Positions 20,374 through 30,365 of a stretch of DNA of 64,000 bases are shown here, in pieces; position 1 is the first letter of the stretch; each line of letters starts with the position of its first letter. Location: contig CACMEY010000002.1 of NCBI GenBank assembly GCA_902612805.1, positions 1 to 64,000 of the forward strand. Direction: 5' to 3'. This DNA comes from an uncultured Alphaproteobacteria bacterium (GTDB lineage Bacteria > Pseudomonadota > Alphaproteobacteria > HIMB59 > GCA-002718135). The notes under the pieces were generated by a model, which was not told the DNA's origin, searched no databases, and was given only the letters and a program-made list of their open reading frames with translations. A program made the position numbers and the translations under genes.

Positions 20374-20748
20374 TCAAATTTTTTTAAAAATACAAATCTT
20401 GTTACCATCTAAATCCCTTAAATATGCATAATAATCTTTACCATGTCTGGGGCCAGGTATTCCTTCATCTTTTGCTCCAAGACTAATTCCAATTTTATAA
20501 AATTCATTAACAGTTTTTTTAGAATTAGCTTTAAAAGTAATCATTGTACCATTTCCTATGGTTGCTTTTTTTTTGTTATGAGGTCTAATCAAGTATAATT
20601 CTATTTTTGTAGGTGTTTCTTTTTTTGCATAACCAAAATAACGATGATGAGATAATACTTTTTTAATTTTTAGAGGTTTTAAAATTTTACTATAAAATGC
20701 AGATGATTTTTTTAAATTATTTGTTCCAATAGTAATAAAAGCAAACAT
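20374..20748 (-). CDS. VOC-family (glyoxalase/dioxygenase fold) protein
   Basis: The 124-residue protein has the beta-alpha-beta-beta-beta pattern of the vicinal-oxygen-chelate fold, opening with FAFITIGTNNLKKSSAFYSK and closing with YAYLRDLDGNKICIF. Family members include lactoylglutathione lyase-like enzymes and resistance proteins; the reaction here is not decidable. It is immediately downstream of the tRNA-Leu gene and convergent with nadK. Confidence 0.82.
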   Translation of the reverse strand: MFAFITIGTNNLKKSSAFYSKILKPLKIKKVLSHHRYFGYAKKETPTKIELYLIRPHNKKKATIGNGTMITFKANSKKTVNEFYKIGISLGAKDEGIPGPRHGKDYYAYLRDLDGNKICIFKKI

Positions 20749-20759
20749 AATTTAATGAT

Positions 20760-20844
20760 TGGTAGCCTCGGCCGGACTTGAACCGGCACTCCCAAAAGGG
20801 CAAGGATTTTAAGTCCTTTGTGTCTACCATTCCACCACGAGGCC
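20760..20844 (-). tRNA. tRNA-Leu (anticodon UAA)
   Basis: The 85-nt cloverleaf has a 7-bp acceptor (GGCCTCG pairing with CGAGGCT, first pair G-U), anticodon stem AAGGA/TCCTT around loop CTTAAAA, a long class II variable arm, and T-arm GCCGG-TTCAAGT-CCGGC. The 3' CCA is encoded. The anticodon TAA reads UUA, a major Leu codon in this AT-rich genome. Confidence 0.97.
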
Positions 20845-20860
20845 TATTTCTGGATTAATA

Positions 20861-21607
20861 TCAAACTATAGAACTTTTTCCACCATTTAATTCAATCATC
20901 TTAGTTATATCATCAACTATTGGTTGAATAGATGTCATCTCCCATGATGAAACAACTATGTTAACACCGCCTGTTTTAGCTGCAAGATTAAAATAGGGGT
21001 AACTTCCGATTGAAGCATTTGTATAATTGTTTTGAATATTTTTTAAATTTTTTGCAATTTTACTTTCGTATAAATTAGTATTAATTGTTGTAACAAGTTT
21101 TGGCTTACCTTTTTTAATTTTTTTCATTAATTCCTCCAACATAACTTGCATTATTTCTGGCACACCAGGTAAAACATAAATATTTTTTACAATAAATCCT
21201 GGTGCAGCGGTCATTGGATTTAAAATAAGCTCTGAACCAAATGGCATTTTGGCCATTCTTTGCCTGCTTTCATTAAATTCACCTTTTGGATAATAATTTT
21301 CAAGAATCTCAAAAGCCATTTTATTTGTTTCATATTGTAAATTAAAGGCTTCAGATATACTTTCTGAAGTTATATCATCATGAGTTGGCCCAATTCCTCC
21401 AGTAGTAAAAACATAAGAATATTTTGAGCTATATTTTAGAACGTTTTCTATTATAATTTTTTTATCATCCTGGATAACAATGACTTCTTCTAACTTAATA
21501 CCAGCTTCTAATAATTTTTTTGCAATATAATTTGAGTTGGTATCTTGGGTTCTACCAGAAAGTATTTCATCACCAATAACGATAACTCCTGCAGTAAAAG
21601 AACTCAT
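20861..21607 (-). CDS. CinA-like protein, molybdopterin-binding domain only
   Basis: The 248-residue protein is the N-terminal MoCF-biosynthesis-like domain of CinA: GVIVIGDEILSGRTQDTNSN at the start, TTGGIGPTHDDIT in the middle and LPGVPEIM later. The C-terminal nicotinamide-nucleotide amidase domain of full CinA is absent, as in many alphaproteobacteria. Relatives of this domain hydrolyse ADP-ribose or damaged nucleotides. It is divergent from map. Confidence 0.85.
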   Translation of the reverse strand: MSSFTAGVIVIGDEILSGRTQDTNSNYIAKKLLEAGIKLEEVIVIQDDKKIIIENVLKYSSKYSYVFTTGGIGPTHDDITSESISEAFNLQYETNKMAFEILENYYPKGEFNESRQRMAKMPFGSELILNPMTAAPGFIVKNIYVLPGVPEIMQVMLEELMKKIKKGKPKLVTTINTNLYESKIAKNLKNIQNNYTNASIGSYPYFNLAAKTGGVNIVVSSWEMTSIQPIVDDITKMIELNGGKSSIV

Positions 21608-21664
21608 ATGATTAATTGATATTTTCTATATATTATTTATTAATCGTAAGTAATTATTTTTTAA

Positions 21665-22459
21665 ATGAGAAACAACAATATCCCAATACATACAAAAAAA
21701 GATTTTGAGGGCATGAGGGAAGCTGGCTCTTTAGCAGCTGATGTTTTAGATTCTTTAAATGAAAAGATTGTTCCAGGAATAAGTACTCAAGAAATAAATG
21801 AGATATGTCATAATCAAATTATTCAAAACAAAGCAATACCGGCACCTTTAAATTATAAAGGTTTTCCAAAATCTGTTTGTACATCTGTTAATCATGTTGT
21901 GTGTCATGGAATTCCCTCTGAAAGAAAAATTCTATCTGATGGAGATATAGTAAATGTAGATGTAACAGTTATTTTAAATGGTTGGCATGGTGATAGTTCA
22001 AGAATGTTTGTTGCAGGCAAGACAAATAAAAAAAATTATGAATTTTTGAAAATAACTTATGAATCTTTATTAATTGGTATTAGTGAAGCTAAACCTGGTA
22101 AGCATATTGGTGATATAGGAAATAAAATTCAGAAACTTGCAGAAGGAAAAGGTTATTCTGTAGTAAGAGATTTTTGTGGTCATGGAATTGGAAAAGAATT
22201 TCATACTCCGCCTAGTGTTTTACACTTTGGAGAACCAGGTGAGGGACCAATGTTAGAACCTGGAATGTTTTTAACAATTGAACCAATGATTAATTTAGGT
22301 GGATGGCAAACAAAAATACTAAATGATGGATGGACAGCTGTAACAAAAGATAAATCTTTATCTGCTCAATTCGAGCATACAATTGGAATAACAGATGAAG
22401 GAAATGAAATATTTACATTATCTAAAAATAATACAGCTTTTCCAATAAAGGATGTATAA
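21665..22459 (+). CDS. map: methionine aminopeptidase type I
   Basis: The 264-residue enzyme removes N-terminal Met. Metal ligands of the pita-bread fold are visible: Asp in DVTVILNGWHGD, His in CGHGIG, Glu in TIEPM and Glu in FEHT. CHGIPSE carries the conserved His. It starts 57 bp from the divergent cinA-like gene and is followed within 9 bp by purB. Confidence 0.96.
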   Translation: MRNNNIPIHTKKDFEGMREAGSLAADVLDSLNEKIVPGISTQEINEICHNQIIQNKAIPAPLNYKGFPKSVCTSVNHVVCHGIPSERKILSDGDIVNVDVTVILNGWHGDSSRMFVAGKTNKKNYEFLKITYESLLIGISEAKPGKHIGDIGNKIQKLAEGKGYSVVRDFCGHGIGKEFHTPPSVLHFGEPGEGPMLEPGMFLTIEPMINLGGWQTKILNDGWTAVTKDKSLSAQFEHTIGITDEGNEIFTLSKNNTAFPIKDV

Positions 22460-22468
22460 GTAGAAAAA

Positions 22469-23761
22469 ATGATACCTAGATATAATAGACCTAAAATTGA
22501 AAAGATTTGGTCATTAGAAAATAAATTTACAATTTGGACAGAGATTGAGTGTTTGATTGCAGAAAAACAAGCAATGCTCGGCGTTATTCCAAAAAAAGCA
22601 GCAAAAGAAATAAGAAATAAAGCAAAATTTAATATTAAAGAAATAGAAAAAATTGAAAAAGAAACAAAACATGATGTTGTTGCTTATATTAACAATGTAA
22701 GCAAATATATTGGCGACTCATCAAAATATTTTCATTTTGGTGTAACATCAAGTGATATTATTGATACTTCATTTTCTGTACAACTTAAGCAAACCTCTGA
22801 AATAATAAGAAAAAGCTTAATAGAATGTATTAAAAGTTTAAAAATCAAATCTAAAAAATATAAAGACACATTAATGATTGGAAGAAGTCATGGTATACAT
22901 GCTGAACCTATTACTTTTGGATTAAAATTATCTTCCTTTTATTTTGAGTTTAAAAGAAATTTAGAAAGACTTGATCAGGCGATCAACGAAATATCTGTTT
23001 GTGCTATTTCTGGACCTGTTGGAACATTTAATTCTATAGACCCACGAGTTCAAGATTATGTAGCAAAAAAACTTAAACTAAATTCTGAAGATGTATCAAC
23101 TCAAGTAATTCCAAGAGATAGGCATGCGTTTTTTTTCTCAGTACTAGGAATTTTAGCATCATCTATTGAGAGGTTTGCAGTGGAAATTCGAAATTTACAA
23201 AAAACAGAGGTATTAGAAGTTGAAGAAAGTTTTTCTTCTAAGCAAAAGGGTTCTTCTGCTATGCCTCACAAACGTAACCCAGTATTAAGTGAGAACTTAA
23301 CAGGTATCGCACGTTATATTAGAAGTGGTGTAATACCTTCACTAGAAAATGTTGTACTTTGGCACGAGAGAGATATTAGTCATTCTAGTGTTGAAAGAAT
23401 TACGACACCAGATATTACAATTGCAACTGATTTTGCACTGAGTCGTTTAAATGGCATTATAAAGAATTTAAAAGTCTATCCAAAAAATATGTTAAAAAAT
23501 TTGAATATGCTTGGAGGTTTACATAGAACTCACAATATTATGTTAAAACTAATTGAAAAAGGATTGAAAAGACAACAAGCCTATAAAATTGTTCAAGAAA
23601 GTGCCATGGAAACATGGAATAATAATAAGAATTTTTCTCAAGTTTTACAAAAAAATAAAGAATTAAACAAAAAATTAAATTCAAAAGAAATCGAAAAAAT
23701 CATTAAAGATGATAACGATCTAAAGAAAATAGATTGGATTTTTAAAAATAAAATTAAATAG
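22469..23761 (+). CDS. purB: adenylosuccinate lyase
   Basis: The 430-residue enzyme acts twice in purine synthesis, cleaving SAICAR and adenylosuccinate. It shows the superfamily signature SSAMPHKRNP with its catalytic serine loop, GRSHGIHAEP, and HFGVTSSDIIDT near the N-terminus. Length is typical of the short bacterial form. It probably forms an operon with map. Confidence 0.95.
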   Translation: MIPRYNRPKIEKIWSLENKFTIWTEIECLIAEKQAMLGVIPKKAAKEIRNKAKFNIKEIEKIEKETKHDVVAYINNVSKYIGDSSKYFHFGVTSSDIIDTSFSVQLKQTSEIIRKSLIECIKSLKIKSKKYKDTLMIGRSHGIHAEPITFGLKLSSFYFEFKRNLERLDQAINEISVCAISGPVGTFNSIDPRVQDYVAKKLKLNSEDVSTQVIPRDRHAFFFSVLGILASSIERFAVEIRNLQKTEVLEVEESFSSKQKGSSAMPHKRNPVLSENLTGIARYIRSGVIPSLENVVLWHERDISHSSVERITTPDITIATDFALSRLNGIIKNLKVYPKNMLKNLNMLGGLHRTHNIMLKLIEKGLKRQQAYKIVQESAMETWNNNKNFSQVLQKNKELNKKLNSKEIEKIIKDDNDLKKIDWIFKNKIK

Positions 23762-23798
23762 TCTTTATTTTTTTTAATATCTGAACTATTTTATAGGT

Positions 23799-24029
23799 AT
23801 GCCAATGACTTTTGAACAAATTGAACAATTTATTAAAGAAGCTATACCAGATGCAACTGTTGAAATTGAAGATCTTAAAGGAGATGGCGATCATTACAGT
23901 GCTACAGTGACGTCAAAATCCTTTTCTGGAAAAACAAGAATAGAACAACATAAGATGGTTTATGATGCTTTTAATGGTAAAATGGGTAGTGATTTGCACG
24001 CACTTAAGCTAAAAACTGTATCGGAGTAA
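23799..24029 (+). CDS. BolA-family protein
   Basis: This 76-residue protein matches the short BolA/IbaG type: IEQFIKEAIPDATVEIEDL, then the conserved DHYSATVTSKSF with the metal-ligand His, and DLHALKLKT. BolA proteins pair with CGFS glutaredoxins to handle [2Fe-2S] clusters. The gene for one follows 2 bp downstream, which supports that role. An inner ATG at 23805 is a possible start. Confidence 0.9.
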   Translation: MPMTFEQIEQFIKEAIPDATVEIEDLKGDGDHYSATVTSKSFSGKTRIEQHKMVYDAFNGKMGSDLHALKLKTVSE

Positions 24030-24031
24030 TA

Positions 24032-24373
24032 ATGAATAATAACGACCATGTATCTCAAAATATAGAAAATGAAATTAACTCAAATGATGTAATGCTTTTC
24101 ATGAAGGGCACCCCTGTATTTCCAATGTGTGGATTTTCTGCAAGAGTAGTTGAAATATTAAATAAAGTAGGTGTTAAATTTGGAAGTGTGAATGTGTTAG
24201 AGAGTGACGAAATGAGAGAAGGTATTAAAACATATTCTAATTGGCCAACCATACCACAACTTTATGTTAAAAAAGAATTTATAGGTGGTTGTGACATTAT
24301 AACTGAAATGTTTGAAAGTGGTGAATTACTAGAATTATTCAATACAAATGGAATAGACGTAAACCCGTCCTAG
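24032..24373 (+). CDS. grxD: monothiol glutaredoxin, Grx4/GrxD type
   Basis: The 113-residue protein has the CGFS active site at residues 33-36, the cis-Pro segment TIPQLYV and the GGCDI glutathione-binding loop. It carries or transfers [2Fe-2S] clusters with BolA partners; the BolA gene is directly upstream. It is a single-domain form. Confidence 0.94.
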   Translation: MNNNDHVSQNIENEINSNDVMLFMKGTPVFPMCGFSARVVEILNKVGVKFGSVNVLESDEMREGIKTYSNWPTIPQLYVKKEFIGGCDIITEMFESGELLELFNTNGIDVNPS

Positions 24374-24374
24374 A

Positions 24375-25274
24375 TTGTTAAATAATAAATTTTCTAAAGG
24401 TGTAATATTTTCCTGTGTTGCATCAATTTTTTGGGGACTTCCACAACCCCTTTTTTTTAATGAATTAAATCACGTTGAGACTATTGAAGTTGTAGCTCAC
24501 AGAGGTTTCTGGTCATTTATTTTTTTATTATTATTATTAATTTTAATTTCAAACATAAGTGATTTTATTGAAATATTTAAATCTAGAAAAAGAATTTTTA
24601 TTTTAACAATTACAGCTTTTCTTATTGCAGGTAACTGGGCAGGTTTTATTTATTCTGTAGGACAAGAAAGAGTTCAGGATGCATCAATGGGTTACTTTAT
24701 TACTCCAATGATAAGTATTGTTCTTGGTTATTTTTTTTTAAATGAGAAAATAACTAAGCCTAAATTTGCATCTGTATGTTTTATGTTATCAGGTATATTA
24801 TTCTTATTTATTAATTTAAATCAATTTCCATTCCTAATAATTTGGATTGGAACTTCATGGGCAATATATGGATTATTAAGAAAACAAGTTAATGTTAACC
24901 CCCCAATTGGCTTACTATATGAGACTTTCATAATATCTTTAATATCTACCCCCTACTTAGTTTATTTATTTTGGCAAAATGAAAATAGTATCTTTAGTAT
25001 TGATTTGAAGACATCATTATTTTTAATTCTAACAGGAGCTGTAACAATTTTTCCATTATTATTTTTTAATTTGGGCTTAAAATTTATTCAATTAGGTCTA
25101 GCTGGAGTCTTATTTTACTTAGCACCAACATTTCATTTTATAACTTCAGTATTTATTCTTAATGAAGAAATTTTACAAATTAAGTTAATATCATTTATAA
25201 TTATTTGGATAGGAATAATAATTTATATTTATGATAGTTATAAAAAAGAAATTATCTTGAATAATACTCAATAA
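24375..25274 (+). CDS. rarD: RarD/EamA-family transporter
   Basis: The 299-residue protein has about ten membrane segments in two EamA-like halves and opens with [21 protein letters not shown], typical of RarD. These are drug/metabolite-superfamily permeases with poorly known substrates. The only sensible start is TTG at 24375, one base after the grxD stop. Its 3' end overlaps the convergent rpsD by 23 bp. Confidence 0.82.
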   Translation: MLNNKFSKGVIFSCVASIFWGLPQPLFFNELNHVETIEVVAHRGFWSFIFLLLLLILISNISDFIEIFKSRKRIFILTITAFLIAGNWAGFIYSVGQERVQDASMGYFITPMISIVLGYFFLNEKITKPKFASVCFMLSGILFLFINLNQFPFLIIWIGTSWAIYGLLRKQVNVNPPIGLLYETFIISLISTPYLVYLFWQNENSIFSIDLKTSLFLILTGAVTIFPLLFFNLGLKFIQLGLAGVLFYLAPTFHFITSVFILNEEILQIKLISFIIIWIGIIIYIYDSYKKEIILNNTQ

Positions 25275-25872
25275 CTAAATTAGGTTCCATAGTTACAGGA
25301 TAAGGAACATCATGAATTAGAGGCGCTCTTAAAAAACGACCTTTCAACTCTTTTACATCAACTTCTAAGTATTCTGGAATTTCTCTTTCTTGAGAACTAA
25401 CTGATTCTACAATTAAGTTAATTTCTTTACTTTTATCTCTTATTGAGATTTCATCTCCGTCGCTAACACTATAAGATGGGATGTTCACTCTTTTTCCATT
25501 GACCTTTACATGACCATGATTAACTAGCTGTCTTGCAGAAAAAATTGTAGGTACAAATTTCATTCTATAAACTGTAGCATCTAATCTTCTTTCTAAAAGT
25601 TCAATTAAAATCTGACTTGTATCACCTTTAATATTAGAAGCTTTTTTGAAAATATTCCTAAATTGTCTTTCAGTTAAATCACCGTAATAAAATTTAAGTT
25701 TTTGCTTAGCAAATAACTGATTTCCATAATCTGATAGTTTCTTTCTTTGTCCCTGTACACCATGCTGACCAGGCTTTGAGTTTCTTCTATTGAAGGGGCT
25801 TTTAGGTCTACCCCACAAGTTAACACCTAACCTTCTATCAATTTTGTATCTAGCGTTATGTCTTTTTGTCAT
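25252..25872 (-). CDS. rpsD: 30S ribosomal protein S4
   Basis: The 206-residue protein nucleates 30S assembly by binding 16S rRNA. It has [20 protein letters not shown] and an S4 RNA-binding domain at about 95-155 ([28 protein letters not shown]). It is isolated from the alpha operon, as is usual in this class. The stop lies inside the 3' end of the rarD gene. Confidence 0.98.
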   Translation of the reverse strand: MTKRHNARYKIDRRLGVNLWGRPKSPFNRRNSKPGQHGVQGQRKKLSDYGNQLFAKQKLKFYYGDLTERQFRNIFKKASNIKGDTSQILIELLERRLDATVYRMKFVPTIFSARQLVNHGHVKVNGKRVNIPSYSVSDGDEISIRDKSKEINLIVESVSSQEREIPEYLEVDVKELKGRFLRAPLIHDVPYPVTMEPNLVIEYYSR

Positions 25873-25935
25873 TATTATGAGGGCTATATAGTGATTTAAA
25901 GTACTATGTCAAATTTAATATACTCAATTTTTGGC

Positions 25936-26646
25936 TTATTTATTCAGTTTTTTAGTAATTCCCCATAAAGTCTGCAATTCTTTCTTTGTGAGAGGAATTT
26001 TTGTGTAAATACTATAAATATTATTTTTCATACTTTCTTTTTTTTCACTTGGAATAAAGAAATTTTTATTTTCAAGTTTCTCAATCAAATAATTTAAGTA
26101 TTTAGATAATTGATATTTAATAATATTATCTTTTTCAATTGAAGCTGAATTAGTTATTTTAAAATCATTCAATTCGAATAATTTATAACATAGAATAGTA
26201 ACTGCATGAGAAAGGTTTAATGAATTACTTTTACTACTTGTTTTAATTGTAAAAATAATATCAGATAATCTTAAATCCTCATTTGAAAGTCCTGAATTTT
26301 CAGGGCCAAAAAGTATTGCTGTTTTTTTATTAACAATAATTTTTCTTTTAATGAATTTAAAATCGTTAGTTGAATTTTTTTCCAAATATCTTCTTCTATT
26401 CGTTGTGGCCACAACATAAGAAAAGTTAGAAAGTGCAATTTCTAAATCATCATAAACTTTTATATTCTTAATGATTTTCATTGCTTTTTTTGCTGCATTT
26501 ATTGATTTATTATTTAACCAATTATCTCTTGGCGAAACAACAATTAGATCTTTTAGACCAAAGTTGTGCATTACACGAGCAACCATTCCAATATTTTCAG
26601 GAAGTTGGGGTCTAACTAAAATTATGCTTGGATTTTTTGGAGTCAA
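25936..26646 (-). CDS. trmJ: SpoU-type tRNA 2'-O-methyltransferase TrmJ
   Basis: The 236-residue protein has the SPOUT knot motifs RPQLPENIGMVARVMHNFG, AILFGPENSGLSNEDL and SLNLSHAVTILCYKL. This set fits TrmJ, which methylates position 32 of tRNA, though other SpoU family members are close. It overlaps cimA by 4 bp and lies downstream of it. Confidence 0.85.
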   Translation of the reverse strand: MTPKNPSIILVRPQLPENIGMVARVMHNFGLKDLIVVSPRDNWLNNKSINAAKKAMKIIKNIKVYDDLEIALSNFSYVVATTNRRRYLEKNSTNDFKFIKRKIIVNKKTAILFGPENSGLSNEDLRLSDIIFTIKTSSKSNSLNLSHAVTILCYKLFELNDFKITNSASIEKDNIIKYQLSKYLNYLIEKLENKNFFIPSEKKESMKNNIYSIYTKIPLTKKELQTLWGITKKLNK

Positions 26647-28229
26647 TTTTTATTCTTAAAATCATTTAATAGCTTAAAAGTAATGCTGTCAAAAATAGCG
26701 CTATAAGATGCATCAATAATATTTGGAGATACGCCAATAGTTGTCCAATGTGTATTTGTGGAATCAGATGATTCAATTAAAACTCTTGTAATAGCGCCAG
26801 TACCTTTTTCTGATGAAAGAATCATAACTTTGTAATCAGTTAACTTTAAATCTTTAAGATCAGGATAATAATCAATTAGGGCTTTTCTTAATGCACTATC
26901 AATAGCATTTACTGGGCCATTTCCAGTACCCACTGTCATCATATTTGAATCTTTAACTTTTAAAAATACTGTAGCCTCTGCTTCAGTAACAATTTCACCT
27001 TTAGCGTTCCATCTTCTTTCATCTGTGACTCTAAATTTTTCTAAATTATAAAAATCCTCAAAATGACCAAGGTGACGTCTTACTAATAATTCAAAACTAG
27101 CTAAAGCAGTATCAAATGAATATCCTTCAGATTCTTTTTCTTTGATAATCTCTAAGATATTGTTAATTTCATTTTTAGGTAGATCAATATTAATCTTATT
27201 TAATTGATTTAATATATTCGATCTTCCTGCTTGATTAGAAATTACTACGTTTCTAGAATTTCCAACTATTTCTGGCTCAATATGTTCATAAGTTGATGAG
27301 TTTTTTTCTATTGCAGATGCATGCAATCCGCCTTTGTGAGAGAAAGCATGATCTCCAACATAAGGAGCATTTTTTCTTGAAGGCATGTTAAGAATATCAT
27401 TTAATGTTCTAGAAATGTGAATTAAATTTTTTAATTTATCTTTTGAAATGTTTGTTTTATATTTTGTTTTTAAAACCAAAGATGGAATTAAGGAAATTAA
27501 ATTAGTATTTCCACATCTTTCTCCTAAACCGTTAATCGTTCCCTGTATCTGTCTTGCTCCAGCATTAATAGCTGCTAATGCATTTGCAACTGCATTATCA
27601 GTATCATTGTGAGCATGTATACCAACATTTTGACCTGGTATAACTTTTACTACTTCCGAAACAATATTGTAAATTTCATCTGGAAGAGTTCCCCCATTTG
27701 TATCACAAAGAACAACCCATCTTGCACCAGCCTCATACGCTGCTTTAATACAATTCAATGCAAACTCTTTATTTTCTTTAAAGCCATCAAAAAAATGTTC
27801 TGCATCAAAAATTGACTCTTTGTTTTTATTTTTAATTGATTGAATACTATCACTGATCATTTTTAAATTTTCATCTTCAGATATTTCTAAAGCATTTTTT
27901 ACGTGAAATGATGATGATTTACCTACAATACAAACACAACTTGCACTTGAATTAATAAGTGCATTTAATCCTGGATCGTTATCTGCACTTCTCCCTGGTC
28001 TTCTTGTCATACCAAAGGCAGTTAATTTACTTTTTGAAAATTTTGTATTTCTTGAAAAAAAATCATTATCAGTAGGATTTGCTCCCGGCCATCCACCTTC
28101 AATGTAATCTATTCCTAAATCATCAAGATGTTGAGATATATTCATTTTGTCACTAACAGAAAAATTAACTCCTGTTGTTTGCTGACCATCTCTAAGTGTG
28201 GTATCAAATAAATATACTTTATCTTCCAT
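26643..28229 (-). CDS. cimA: citramalate synthase
   Basis: The 528-residue enzyme belongs to the isopropylmalate-synthase family: DTTLRDGQQTTGVNFS at the start, GIHAHNDTDNAVANAL for the metal-binding histidines, and a C-terminal LeuA-like allosteric domain. Its sequence resembles the CimA (TIGR00977) branch that joins pyruvate and acetyl-CoA toward isoleucine. A homologous 2-isopropylmalate activity cannot be excluded by sequence alone. Confidence 0.87.
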   Translation of the reverse strand: MEDKVYLFDTTLRDGQQTTGVNFSVSDKMNISQHLDDLGIDYIEGGWPGANPTDNDFFSRNTKFSKSKLTAFGMTRRPGRSADNDPGLNALINSSASCVCIVGKSSSFHVKNALEISEDENLKMISDSIQSIKNKNKESIFDAEHFFDGFKENKEFALNCIKAAYEAGARWVVLCDTNGGTLPDEIYNIVSEVVKVIPGQNVGIHAHNDTDNAVANALAAINAGARQIQGTINGLGERCGNTNLISLIPSLVLKTKYKTNISKDKLKNLIHISRTLNDILNMPSRKNAPYVGDHAFSHKGGLHASAIEKNSSTYEHIEPEIVGNSRNVVISNQAGRSNILNQLNKINIDLPKNEINNILEIIKEKESEGYSFDTALASFELLVRRHLGHFEDFYNLEKFRVTDERRWNAKGEIVTEAEATVFLKVKDSNMMTVGTGNGPVNAIDSALRKALIDYYPDLKDLKLTDYKVMILSSEKGTGAITRVLIESSDSTNTHWTTIGVSPNIIDASYSAIFDSITFKLLNDFKNKN

Positions 28230-28267
28230 AATTACTAGATCGCTAATAGAGTATAAATTAAAATTTA

Positions 28268-29602
28268 CTAGATTTTTCCAAGTTTTTGCAAGATTTCGTC
28301 TCTATCAAATAATGGTAGTAGATATTTTAATTCGGGTCCATGAGATTTTCCTGTCAAAATCAACCTCAAAGGCATAAATAAATCTTTTCCTTTAAGCCCA
28401 GTTTTTTTGTTAATTTTTGATGTCCAATGATCCCATGTTGTTTCATCAAAAGGATCCTCGGGTAATTCATCAACTGCCGTATTAATAAAATTATCATCAA
28501 TATTTAAATCTTTAGCATTATTTATTTTTGTAATTACTTCTTCCCATTCTTTAGCTTGTTTAATAAATGAAATATTATTTTTAATAAAACGCCAAAAACT
28601 CTCTTTTTGAAAATTTGATTTTATATTTTTTAACTTATGACTAATCTCATTATAACTAAATAATTTAATGGTATTTTCATTAAGATTTCTTAAGGATTCA
28701 ATTGAAAATTTAGCAGAAGATCTAGATAAGCTTTGAATATCAAATTTTTTTACTATTTCATTTAAATCTTTGATTGGATCAATATTACTGCTCGAACCAA
28801 TAAAAAGAAAATAATTAAGTAACGATATATTTTCATATCCTTCGTCTCTAAAATTTTCAATTGAAAGACTTCCAAGTCTTTTGCTAAAACCCTTACCAGT
28901 TTCATCAACTAAGAATGGATGATGAGCAAATGATGGAATAGAAGATTCAAGAGCCTTAAAAATTTGAATATGATAGGCAGTATTAGCTATGTGATCCTCC
29001 CCTCTAATAATATGTGTAATTTTTTCTTCAATATCATCAATGACTGAAGGTAAATGGTATAACAATGTTCCATCAGCTCTAATTAAAACAGGATCACTCA
29101 AATTTTTTGCATCAAATGAAACATCTCCTTTAATAATATCTTTCCAACTAATATTTTCATGATCTAATTTGAATCTCCAATGGGGTTGGATTCCTGATTC
29201 TATTTTTTTTTCTACCTCTTCATCACTTAGATTTAATGATGATCTATCATAAATAGGTGGTTTCCCAGATGATAACAAAGATTTTTTCTTTAAAGCTAAT
29301 TCCTCTTCTGTTTCAAAACATGGATAAAGTCTTTTCTTTTGTTTTAGAATTTGGATTTTCTCATTGTAAATATGTTGTCTAGAGGACTGATTAAAAGTGT
29401 AACTCCAATTTAATCCAAGCCATTTAAGATCATCTTTGATACTTGTCTCAAATTCTTTAGAACTCCTATTGGCATCAGTATCATCAATTCTTAATACAAA
29501 CTCACCTTGATTTTTTTGACAAAAAATCCAATTCAAAATTGCTGATCTAGCATTACCGATATGTATTTTTCCTGTAGGGCTAGGAGCGAACCTACACTTC
29601 AT
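28268..29602 (-). CDS. gltX: glutamyl-tRNA synthetase
   Basis: The 444-residue class I synthetase has the HIGH-type motif in APSPTGKIHIGNARSA and the KMSKS-type loop as GFSKRLGS. Many alphaproteobacteria have two gltX copies with different tRNA preferences. The shortened KMSKS loop suggests this may be one of a pair, but no second copy is visible here. The start is 1 bp after the nadE stop. Confidence 0.92.
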   Translation of the reverse strand: MKCRFAPSPTGKIHIGNARSAILNWIFCQKNQGEFVLRIDDTDANRSSKEFETSIKDDLKWLGLNWSYTFNQSSRQHIYNEKIQILKQKKRLYPCFETEEELALKKKSLLSSGKPPIYDRSSLNLSDEEVEKKIESGIQPHWRFKLDHENISWKDIIKGDVSFDAKNLSDPVLIRADGTLLYHLPSVIDDIEEKITHIIRGEDHIANTAYHIQIFKALESSIPSFAHHPFLVDETGKGFSKRLGSLSIENFRDEGYENISLLNYFLFIGSSSNIDPIKDLNEIVKKFDIQSLSRSSAKFSIESLRNLNENTIKLFSYNEISHKLKNIKSNFQKESFWRFIKNNISFIKQAKEWEEVITKINNAKDLNIDDNFINTAVDELPEDPFDETTWDHWTSKINKKTGLKGKDLFMPLRLILTGKSHGPELKYLLPLFDRDEILQKLGKI

Positions 29603-29603
29603 A

Positions 29604-30344
29604 TTATTCTTTAGGAATTTCGCAAACGGGAATAGGCTTCATCTTATGAAGATTTGGCCTTCTAATTTCTTCGTATCTACTGTAATATTCACTAGACTTA
29701 TTATCCATTGCTTCTTCTAATTGCTTATATGAAAGACCAAGCTGGCTTTCATCATTTCTACTATCATCCCATAAACCATCTGTCGGTGCTGCGCTAATAA
29801 TATCTTTTATAACCCCAATTTCTTCGGCTAATTCCCACACCTCGGTTTTAGTACAATCTGCTATTGGTGATATATCTACGCCTCCATCACCATATTTTGT
29901 ATAAAATCCAACACCAAAATCTTCAACTTTATTTCCAGTACCAACAACTATACCATTATTACTTTGAGCTATTTGGTATAGAGTTACCATTCTTAATCTA
30001 GATCTTGAATTTGCAAAAGCTAACTCACTATCAAAATTTTGCATCGTATTTTGAAATGTTTTAAAAACATTATCTAGCTCGATTATTTTTGTTTCTACAT
30101 TTGGGTAATTTTGCTCTAAAAATTCTAAATGTCTTAAACTTAAATCATGTTGTGATGAATTTTGCTTAATAGGCATTGAAACAGCTATAGTTTTTAAACC
30201 AGTTTGAGCACATAAGATGCTAGTAAGAGCTGAGTCAACTCCTCCTGACACCCCTATTACTAGTGTAGTTGGATTATTATTTATAGATTTAGCGTAATCT
30301 TTAATCCAATTGGTAATATATACAATTTTATCTTTTGAATTCAT
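29604..30344 (-). CDS. nadE: NH3-dependent NAD synthetase
   Basis: The 246-residue enzyme amidates deamido-NAD. It has the PP-loop SGGVDSAL, GTGNKVEDFGVGFYTKYGDGG and DGLWDDSRNDE. It lacks the nitrilase-like glutaminase domain of the long form, so it should use ammonia. It sits 21 bp downstream of the DAHP synthase gene and 1 bp upstream of gltX. Confidence 0.93.
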   Translation of the reverse strand: MNSKDKIVYITNWIKDYAKSINNNPTTLVIGVSGGVDSALTSILCAQTGLKTIAVSMPIKQNSSQHDLSLRHLEFLEQNYPNVETKIIELDNVFKTFQNTMQNFDSELAFANSRSRLRMVTLYQIAQSNNGIVVGTGNKVEDFGVGFYTKYGDGGVDISPIADCTKTEVWELAEEIGVIKDIISAAPTDGLWDDSRNDESQLGLSYKQLEEAMDNKSSEYYSRYEEIRRPNLHKMKPIPVCEIPKE

Positions 30345-30365
30345 AAGTAATATATAAATATAAAT

